NCBI GenBank assembly: GCA_026988445.1
Contig: JALSLF010000399.1
Span: forward strand, 1 to 12,160
Length of the DNA stretch: 12,160 nt
Direction of reading: 5' to 3'
DNA from: Bacteroidales bacterium
GTDB taxonomy: Bacteria > Bacteroidota > Bacteroidia > Bacteroidales > NBLH01
Shown here one piece after another: positions 7,356-12,160 of the stretch. A program made the position numbers and the translations under genes. Position 1 is the stretch's first letter. The number at the start of each line of letters is the position of its first letter. The notes below the pieces were generated by a model that worked only from the letters and a program-made list of their open reading frames with translations, was not told the DNA's origin and searched no databases.

Positions 7356-7414
7356 ACCGGTCTCTGGTCTCTGGTCACTGGTCACTGGTCTCCGGTTACC
7401 GGTAACAGACCGGT
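7356..7414. repeat. GGTCNCT heptamer tandem repeat with palindromic end
   Basis: Five consecutive heptamers starting at 7359 read GGTCTCT, GGTCTCT, GGTCACT, GGTCACT and GGTCTCC, then decay to GGTTACC and GGTAACA. The right end includes a perfect 12-bp palindrome GTTACCGGTAAC (7395-7406). The whole block is bounded by inverted ACCGGTCT (7356-7363) and AGACCGGT (7407-7414). Its GC content stands out against the AT-rich flanks. This suggests a dispersed intergenic repeat rather than local coding sequence; its function is unknown. Confidence 0.7.
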
Positions 7415-7604
7415 AAAAAAATAAAATATATGCGCTAATTTGAGTTTATTTGTAGATAAAAACATTTGCCATAGGCAAACTGTTCTTTGAGGAAAATATC
7501 GAAAATGTATAAAACATGTTCTACTGTCTATATAAACAGGGTTTATATTTTTTCATTAAATTCGTGCTAGTGCCGAAAATATTTATGTTTTAGTTTTAAA
7601 AACC

Positions 7605-7666
7605 GGAGTGCGACTTTGTTCATTGCTGCCTGCAAATAGCTTAATTTAAGTCGCACCCTGATTTTT
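7605..7666. terminator. Bidirectional intrinsic terminator between convergent genes
   Basis: GTGCGACTT (7608-7616) pairs perfectly with AAGTCGCAC (7648-7656), and a TTGC/GCAA pair can form inside the loop. On the plus strand the stem is followed by CCTGATTTTTG, and on the minus strand by TCCGGTTTTT, so T-tracts follow in both directions. The hairpin lies about 70 bp beyond the end of the minus-strand dehydrogenase gene and about 315 bp beyond the plus-strand sortilin-like gene. The 31-nt loop is long for a simple terminator, so a structured RNA or repeat is an alternative. Confidence 0.5.
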
Positions 7667-7733
7667 GTTTAATCAAATTAACTTAATATTTGTTATCCAT
7701 CTTCCATTTTATTTAAGCAGAAAATTTAAGGTA

Positions 7734-8894
7734 TTATTTAAATGCCGGTACTCCGCTAATATCCATTCCGGTAATTAATAAATGAATATCGTGTGTACCC
7801 TCATAAGTTATTACCGATTCTAAATTCATCATGTGTCGCATAATCGGATAATCGCCTACTATTCCCATAGCACCAAGCATCTGACGGCTTGTACGTGCTA
7901 TTTCCAAAGCCATTTCTACATTATTGCGTTTTGCCATGGATATTTGTGCAGGCGTGGCACGATTTTCATTTTTTAGTACACCCAATCGCCATGCTAAAAG
8001 TTGTGCTTTGGTTATTTCGGTGAGCATTTCGGCAAGTTTTTTTTGTGTGAGTTGAAATGAGTTTAAGCTACGCTTAAATTGTTTACGTTCTGCCGTGTAT
8101 TGTATCGCCGTTTCATAGCAATCTATGGCAGCACCTATTGCGCCCCATGCTATCCCGTAGCGTGCCGAATTAAGACACATCATCGGACCTTTTAAACCTT
8201 TTATGTTTGGTAGGATATTTTCTTCGGGTATTTTTACATTATCAAAAACCAACTCTCCCGTTAATGATGCACGTAAAGACCATTTGTTTTTAATTTCCGG
8301 TGCTGAAAAACCTTTCATCCCTTTTTCTACAATTAGTCCGCGTACAATCCCTTCTTCATCTTTTGCCCAAACTACTGCAATATCTGCAATTGGCGAGTTT
8401 GTTATCCACATTTTTGCGCCATTAAGCAAATAATACCCTTCTTTTTTAACAATCCTGCTTTCCATAGCACCCGGGTCGGAGCCGTGATTGGGTTCTGTAA
8501 GTCCGAAACAACCAATGTGTTCGCCGGATGCTAGTTTAGGTAAATATTTTTGCTTTTGTGCTTCCGAACCGAATTCATAAATTGGGTACATTACCAAGGA
8601 CGTTTGTACCGATGCAGTAGAACGTATTGCCGAATCGCCGGCTTCCAATTCCTGCATCATCAAACCATAAGCAATTTGGTCAAAGCCTGACCCCCCATAT
8701 TTTTCAGGAATAAACGAGCCGAGAACACCTAATTCGCCTAATTCGCGGATACTAGATTCCGGATATTCGTGCTTTTGAGCGTAATCATCAATTACCGGTT
8801 TTATTTTACGGTTTACCCATTCGTTTACCGATTGACGAATTAATTTATGTTCCTCTGATAATAAATCTTCAATTAAATAATAGTCTGTTTTCAT
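7734..8894 (-). CDS. gcdH: Acyl-CoA dehydrogenase, glutaryl-CoA dehydrogenase type
   Basis: This full-length 386-residue flavoenzyme probably oxidises and decarboxylates glutaryl-CoA to crotonyl-CoA (lysine/tryptophan breakdown), with FAD as cofactor and an electron-transfer flavoprotein as acceptor. The FAD/substrate segment CFGLTEPNHGSD lies at 129-140 and WITNSP at 163-168. ARYGIAWG (244-251) and RKQF (270-273) are typical of the family. The catalytic base should be Glu365 in TYEGTHDIH. Arg91 and Ser95 (IRSTASVQTSLVM) match the Arg94/Ser98 pair that holds the substrate carboxylate in human GCDH, which supports glutaryl-CoA over a simple acyl-CoA. The whole sequence closely resembles GCDH from memory. 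It lies 27 bp downstream of the AlbA_2/ATPase gene on the same strand and may be cotranscribed, though no other lysine-degradation gene is nearby. An AAGG about 9 nt before the ATG is the only SD-like hint. Confidence 0.88.
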   Translation of the reverse strand: MKTDYYLIEDLLSEEHKLIRQSVNEWVNRKIKPVIDDYAQKHEYPESSIRELGELGVLGSFIPEKYGGSGFDQIAYGLMMQELEAGDSAIRSTASVQTSLVMYPIYEFGSEAQKQKYLPKLASGEHIGCFGLTEPNHGSDPGAMESRIVKKEGYYLLNGAKMWITNSPIADIAVVWAKDEEGIVRGLIVEKGMKGFSAPEIKNKWSLRASLTGELVFDNVKIPEENILPNIKGLKGPMMCLNSARYGIAWGAIGAAIDCYETAIQYTAERKQFKRSLNSFQLTQKKLAEMLTEITKAQLLAWRLGVLKNENRATPAQISMAKRNNVEMALEIARTSRQMLGAMGIVGDYPIMRHMMNLESVITYEGTHDIHLLITGMDISGVPAFK

Positions 8895-8921
8895 AAAATT
8901 ACCTTTTGTTTTTGTATTGTT

Positions 8922-10280
8922 TTAATCATTATTGATAATTTCCCAGTGTCCGCCTTTATCGGGTCCAACACGTTTAATTTTAGCTTGTTTTTTCAATTTT
9001 GCTATATTCCACTCAATTCCCCGCCTACTTAATCCTGTTTTTATTTCAATTTCTTTTATTGTTATTTTTGGATTATTTTTAATAAGTTTTAAAATTTTCT
9101 CCACAGTTTTCTCCACAGTTTTCTCCACAGTTTTCTCCACAGTTTTTTTGTAATTGATCGTTGCTAATTCTTCATAGGGTATATTTTCTTTTTTAAAGAG
9201 TACGGTTAATCCTGCTGAAAATTTAAAATCCGGTTCTGGTAAGCCGGCTTTTTTGCAATAATTAATGATATTCAAAGTACCTCGCCCCCATACTTCTATA
9301 TATCCGGCACGAAAGAATGCATTTGCTATATCCGGATTAGGAGGGATTGATTTATGTTGCTTTTTTAATGTTTCCACTGTCCATCCTACAGGTAGATTAC
9401 CAAAATTACTAATCCAAATCATTTTATTGTAAACACGAATTTGTATAGGGCTTCCACTTGTATAATCGTTATGAACAATCGCATTTAGCACAGCTTCTCG
9501 TAATGCTTCTTCGGGAAAATCATAGGTTTCTGTTCGTGTAATGCCTTCATAAGCAATATTTGCCTTCATATATTTAGTAAGAAGCAAATCCATAGTTTTT
9601 TCTACTTGTTCAAATAAGCTTCCGTGTACTTCATCATGGTAAAGCAAATCACTGTGTGAACGAAAAAAACCTATTTTAACATAAGCTCCTGTAAAAAGTT
9701 TTTCCGGGTTTTTACCAAAAGCTAAAAGGGCTGCGCGAGTTATATTGTTGTTTTCTAAAAGCCCCAAAAGCTTTAGAAGATGCTTGTTACTTCCTTGTAA
9801 ATCTTCATGAGGAATTCTTTTGCTTCGTTTTGCTTTTTTTCTATATATATCAAAAGCAATAGGAGATAAATCGTTAACACCAAAACCTTCAGCAACAATA
9901 CCATCCCATTTCTTTCCTCTTTTATCTAACAAGAACTTTTCAAGAGCTCCACCATTTAATTCTTGTATTGTGCTTCCTGAACGGTAATAAAAATGTCCCC
10001 GAAAAGAAATCGGGTTATTGGATTTAGGAACAATTATTTCTAAATAAATATTTTTATTTTTTATGTATTGATTTATCTCAACGATTACTCCAAGAATATC
10101 ACGGACTTTGTTCGGAATATCTTCTAAAAGTTTTCTGTAATTTTTTATACCAATAATTTCTCCATCATCATTCAGTCCTATCCAAAGTTTCCCACCTTGA
10201 GCATTTGCAAATGCACAAATTGATTTTAGATATTCATCTTTCCATATTCTTTTAAATTCTGTATTTTGATTTTCTATCAT
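8922..10280 (-). CDS. AlbA_2 / HATPase_c_4 / winged-helix putative regulator
   Basis: This 452-residue protein has three parts. Residues about 5-115 are an AlbA_2 (Schlafen-type AlbA-like) domain with NTEFKRIW, ICAFANAQGGKLWIGLNDDGEIIGI and FYYRSGSTIQEL. Residues about 255-365 are a GHKL-type ATP-binding domain (HATPase_c_4) with EEALREAVLNAIVHNDYT (N-box), KMIWISNFGNLP and GRGTLNI. Residues about 396-448 form a winged helix with KITIKEIEIKTGLSRRGIEWNIAKLKK. Proteins of this layout are commonly annotated as ATP-binding transcriptional regulators, but few have a known target; some AlbA_2 proteins occur in defence loci. A run of KTVE units joins the ATPase and winged helix. The gene is divergent from the PfkB kinase gene and precedes the dehydrogenase gene by 27 bp. 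DNA binding and control of neighbours are inferred. Confidence 0.88.
   Translation of the reverse strand: MIENQNTEFKRIWKDEYLKSICAFANAQGGKLWIGLNDDGEIIGIKNYRKLLEDIPNKVRDILGVIVEINQYIKNKNIYLEIIVPKSNNPISFRGHFYYRSGSTIQELNGGALEKFLLDKRGKKWDGIVAEGFGVNDLSPIAFDIYRKKAKRSKRIPHEDLQGSNKHLLKLLGLLENNNITRAALLAFGKNPEKLFTGAYVKIGFFRSHSDLLYHDEVHGSLFEQVEKTMDLLLTKYMKANIAYEGITRTETYDFPEEALREAVLNAIVHNDYTSGSPIQIRVYNKMIWISNFGNLPVGWTVETLKKQHKSIPPNPDIANAFFRAGYIEVWGRGTLNIINYCKKAGLPEPDFKFSAGLTVLFKKENIPYEELATINYKKTVEKTVEKTVEKTVEKILKLIKNNPKITIKEIEIKTGLSRRGIEWNIAKLKKQAKIKRVGPDKGGHWEIINND
9095..9142 (-). repeat. Four perfect 12-bp tandem repeats coding for KTVE
   Basis: On the plus strand the unit TTTTCTCCACAG occurs four times without any difference (9095-9106, 9107-9118, 9119-9130, 9131-9142). 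On the coding strand it gives a K-T-V-E period (residues about 379-394), placed exactly between the ATPase and winged-helix domains. Being 12 bp long, gain or loss of units changes linker length by four residues with no frameshift. The identity of the copies at the DNA level points to recent slippage or duplication. Confidence 0.95.
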
Positions 10281-10309
10281 TGGTATTTTTAATATCTCAA
10301 ATATATTTT

Positions 10310-10339
10310 CAAAAATACACCTTTTTTATGAATGCCAAA
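10310..10339 (-). promoter_or_regulatory. Candidate promoter of the AlbA_2/ATPase gene
   Basis: On the minus strand TTTG (10339-10336), 18 bp and TATTTTTG (10317-10310) fit the Bacteroidetes -33/-7 pattern, with a start near 10303 and a leader of about 23 nt. A second TAnnTTTG box, TATATTTG (10305-10298), lies closer to the gene but lacks a -33 partner. Confidence 0.4.
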
Positions 10340-10370
10340 ATATACAATTTTATCACAGACTTTTTCTATC

Positions 10371-10403
10371 TTTTGAAAATGTAAGTTTAAATAATTAAGT
10401 TTG
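10371..10403 (+). promoter_or_regulatory. Promoter of the PfkB-family kinase gene
   Basis: TTTTG (10371-10375), 20 bp and TAAGTTTG (10396-10403) match the Bacteroidetes promoter consensus in both boxes and spacing. Transcription should start near 10410, about 33 nt before the ATG at 10443. It lies back to back with the candidate promoter of the minus-strand regulator, within 162 bp of shared intergenic DNA. Confidence 0.5.
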
Positions 10404-10442
10404 TATTTTATATCATTAAATGAAAAATTTTAAAAATAGAAT

Positions 10443-11366
10443 ATGAAATTATTAGTAGTTGGTAGTGTGGCTTACGATGCCATTGAAACCCCTTTTGGAA
10501 AAACCGATAAAATTCTTGGTGGAGCAGGAACTTATATTGCGCTTTCGGCATCTTATGCCGGAGCTAAGCCGGAAGTAGTATCGGTTGTTGGTGGTGATTT
10601 TGAAGATAAACATTTAAAAATGCTTGAAGCGCATAATGTTGATGTTCAAGGAGTAGAAATTAAAAAGGACGAAAAAACATTTTTTTGGTCGGGAAAATAT
10701 CATAACGATATGAACTCGCGCGATACTTTAATTACCGAGCTTAACTCCTTGGGTACTTTTGACCCCAAAGTACCGGAAGCCTATAAAAATGCCGAATTTT
10801 TAATGTTGGGTAATTTATCGCCCGATGTTCAGCGTAAAGTGATTGAACAGATGCCGGTGCGTCCGAAATTAATCGTTATGGATACCATGAATTTTTGGAT
10901 GGATACCATGTTGGATGAGTTGCACAGAACCATGAGTATGGTAGATGTTATTTCTATTAACGATGAAGAAGCACGTCAGCTTTCCGGAGAGTATTCATTA
11001 AAAAAGGCGGCACGAAAAATTCAAAGCATGGGACCTAAATATGTTATAATTAAAAAAGGAGAACACGGTGCATTACTCTTTAATGATGATAAAGTGTTTT
11101 TTGCTCCGGCACTGCCTTTAGAAGAAGTTTTTGACCCAACCGGTGCAGGCGACACTTTTGCAGGTGGTTTTGCCGGATATTTGGCAGCACAAGGAGCCGT
11201 ATCGTTTGAGAATATGAAAACGGCTATTATTTTCGGTTCAGCCATGGCATCGTTTTGTGTAGAAAAATTTGGCACCGAGCGTTTACAGAATTTAGATAAA
11301 CATGAAATTTATAACCGGATTTTACAGTTTGTTGATTTGGTAAAGTTTGATTATAAGGCGGAATAA
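10443..11366 (+). CDS. PfkB/ribokinase-family sugar (or nucleoside) kinase
   Basis: This 307-residue cytoplasmic kinase transfers phosphate from ATP to a sugar-type hydroxyl group. The N-terminus MKLLVVGSVAYDAIETPFGK and GGAGTYIALSASYAGAKPEVVSVVGGD (26-52) contain the substrate-binding Gly-Gly and the family's lid region. SINDEEARQL (171-180) is the conserved N-x-x-E-type motif. DPTGAGDTFAGGFAGYLA (231-248) is PfkB signature 2 with the catalytic base Asp237 and the anion-hole GAGD. Length is normal and all core motifs are intact. The substrate cannot be read from the sequence; ribose, adenosine or another sugar are all possible. It has its own promoter and a strong hairpin just after the stop codon, so it looks monocistronic. 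Confidence 0.9.
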   Translation: MKLLVVGSVAYDAIETPFGKTDKILGGAGTYIALSASYAGAKPEVVSVVGGDFEDKHLKMLEAHNVDVQGVEIKKDEKTFFWSGKYHNDMNSRDTLITELNSLGTFDPKVPEAYKNAEFLMLGNLSPDVQRKVIEQMPVRPKLIVMDTMNFWMDTMLDELHRTMSMVDVISINDEEARQLSGEYSLKKAARKIQSMGPKYVIIKKGEHGALLFNDDKVFFAPALPLEEVFDPTGAGDTFAGGFAGYLAAQGAVSFENMKTAIIFGSAMASFCVEKFGTERLQNLDKHEIYNRILQFVDLVKFDYKAE

Positions 11367-11375
11367 CATTCTAAT

Positions 11376-11424
11376 AATCCTTGACAGGTAAAATACAAAT
11401 CATTATAAATACCTGTTAAGGATT
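11376..11424 (+). terminator. Strong hairpin terminator after the PfkB kinase gene
   Basis: AATCCTTGACAGGTA (11376-11390) pairs with TACCTGTTAAGGATT (11410-11424) over 15 positions, one of them a G-U wobble in the plus-strand RNA, around a 19-nt AT-rich loop. It starts 9 bp after the stop codon and is followed by a T-rich stretch (TGTTCTATTT), though not a clean T-run. It ends 22 bp before the next ATG, so it also lies in the leader or promoter region of the downstream gene and could affect its expression. Confidence 0.6.
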
Positions 11425-11446
11425 TGTTCTATTTAAATCTTTTATT

Positions 11447-12160
11447 ATGAAAACTCTCCTATTGTTTTCTTTAATCATAACCTTTGCTTCTTGCTCATCT
11501 ACAGCATACCTTAAAAACACACAATCTTTTACACGGGAAATTGATAAGAAAACAGCATTTAAGAATAATTTTAACGGTTTTGTTGTTTTTAATCCGCAAA
11601 CCGGTAAATATTTAATTGAATATAATGCTGATAGATATTTTACTCCGGCATCCAATACAAAATTATTTACTTTTTTTACTGGGCTTACCGTTTTGGGCGA
11701 CTCTTTACCCGGACTACGATATAAATATCTTGGAAATGACAGTTTGATAATATGGGGTACAGGCGACCCCACTTTTTTGCACCATTTTATTCATACCGAT
11801 ACGGTATATAATTTTTTGGCAGCTAATAAAAAGAAAAAGATTTTTATCAGTAAATCAAATGATGAAACCGTATTTTTTGGTTTCGGATGGTCGTGGGACG
11901 ATTATAATGAGTACTATTCTGCCGAAAATTCTGCTTTTCCCGTTTATGGAAATGTAAACCTTATTTCACTTGATACAAATGCTCATTTTAGTATTTCACC
12001 AAAATATTCGGAGCAGTTTTTACATTCCGATACGCTTTTACCTGCAAAATATCATCGTTTTAAACGACAATTTCGCAGTAATCAAATTGATTATCACATT
12101 GTAAAAAAAGGGAAAAGCGACAGTATTGAAATCCCGTTTTTATTGAGCGATTCACTTTTT
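11447..12160 (+). CDS. dacB: S13-family D-Ala-D-Ala carboxypeptidase/endopeptidase (DacB/PBP4-like) lipoprotein, N-terminal part
   Basis: The first 238 codons are present and open to the right edge. A short signal sequence with a lipobox (ITFAS/C16) predicts a lipoprotein anchored in the cell envelope. NGFVVFNPQTGKYLIEYNADRYFTPASNTKLFT contains the catalytic SxxK as S69-N-T-K72. GTGDPTF (104-110) is the G-x-GDP motif of the family, and FGFGWSWDDYNEYYSAENSAFPVYGNV (144-170) matches the region that precedes the SxN motif. Enzymes of this family trim D-Ala from peptidoglycan stem peptides or cut cross-links. The SxN and KTG motifs fall outside the window or cannot be assigned with certainty. No good -7 box lies between the upstream hairpin and the ATG, so it may depend on readthrough from the kinase gene or on a weak promoter. 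Confidence 0.8.
   Translation, partial: MKTLLLFSLIITFASCSSTAYLKNTQSFTREIDKKTAFKNNFNGFVVFNPQTGKYLIEYNADRYFTPASNTKLFTFFTGLTVLGDSLPGLRYKYLGNDSLIIWGTGDPTFLHHFIHTDTVYNFLAANKKKKIFISKSNDETVFFGFGWSWDDYNEYYSAENSAFPVYGNVNLISLDTNAHFSISPKYSEQFLHSDTLLPAKYHRFKRQFRSNQIDYHIVKKGKSDSIEIPFLLSDSLF

Larger units (their letters stand above)
7291..7733. other. Non-coding gap between convergent genes
   Basis: No gene is supported in this stretch. It holds a 10-bp direct repeat AAATAGTGTA (7310-7319 and 7346-7355), a heptamer tandem/palindrome cluster (7356-7414), a small TTTGCC-ata-GGCAAA hairpin (7465-7479), and a larger hairpin fit to end transcription from both sides (7605-7666). The rest is AT-rich without clear signal. 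Confidence 0.6.

Noticed and set aside
7356..7414. Heptamer cluster as a CRISPR array
   Set aside because: The units are 7 bp and directly adjacent with no spacers; no cas gene is present.
7465..7479. TTTGCC-ata-GGCAAA hairpin as a terminator or operator
   Set aside because: The stem is 6 bp with a 3-nt loop, no T-run follows, and nothing ties it to a gene; it is noted only as part of the gap.
9095..9142. Tandem TTCTCCACA units as DnaA boxes or plasmid iterons (replication origin)
   Set aside because: They lie within an intact coding sequence, keep its frame exactly, differ from the DnaA box at the third base, and no replication gene or AT-rich unwinding region with other boxes is nearby.
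8932..9153. Plus-strand ORF with repeated FSTV units
   Set aside because: It is the antisense shadow of the KTVE repeat and the C-terminus of the AlbA_2/ATPase gene; it has no family features.
11021..11275. Minus-strand 84-residue ORF
   Set aside because: It is antisense to the PfkB signature region; its composition is explained by the opposite strand.
11416..11772. Minus-strand 118-residue ORF
   Set aside because: It overlaps the DacB-like gene in antisense; the plus-strand frame has a lipobox, SxxK and family motifs, so the minus ORF is a shadow.

Overview
The window looks like chromosomal DNA from an AT-rich Bacteroidota (Bacteroidetes) bacterium, probably a poorly characterised Bacteroidales-like lineage. 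The evidence is the gene families (Reg_prop propeller sensor, DUF3108, Asp-box sortilin-like protein, AlbA_2/ATPase regulators), promoters that fit the Bacteroidetes TTTG / TAnnTTTG pattern, and a lack of obvious Shine-Dalgarno sites. No tRNA, rRNA, CRISPR array or transposase was seen.

Left third (1-3611), all on the minus strand. In transcription order from the right this holds a type IV AbiEi/AbiEii toxin-antitoxin pair (3584 to 1981) whose promoter carries a 31-bp palindromic operator. A pentapeptide-repeat protein and an exported DUF3108 protein follow (1834 to 454). The N-terminal 125 residues of a two-component-regulator propeller sensor run off the left edge.

Middle (3612-7733). A 442-bp gap contains a nested inverted-repeat element of about 195 bp. 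A plus-strand gene then encodes a 1087-residue exported beta-propeller protein with eleven Asp-box motifs. A second gap of about 440 bp contains tandem GGTCNCT heptamers with a palindrome, and a hairpin that suits both strands and lies between convergent genes.

Right third (7734-12160). A minus-strand pair comprises an AlbA_2/ATPase/winged-helix regulator and, 27 bp downstream, a glutaryl-CoA-type acyl-CoA dehydrogenase. The regulator contains a perfect 12-bp tandem repeat coding for KTVE units. Divergently, a PfkB-family sugar kinase is followed by a strong hairpin and then the start of an S13 (DacB/PBP4-like) peptidase lipoprotein that runs off the right edge.

The enzymes do not form a single pathway. 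The parts most worth attention are regulatory and accessory: the AbiE module with its operator, the two intergenic repeat structures, and the in-frame repeat of the AlbA_2 protein. I found no clearly new multi-gene system.
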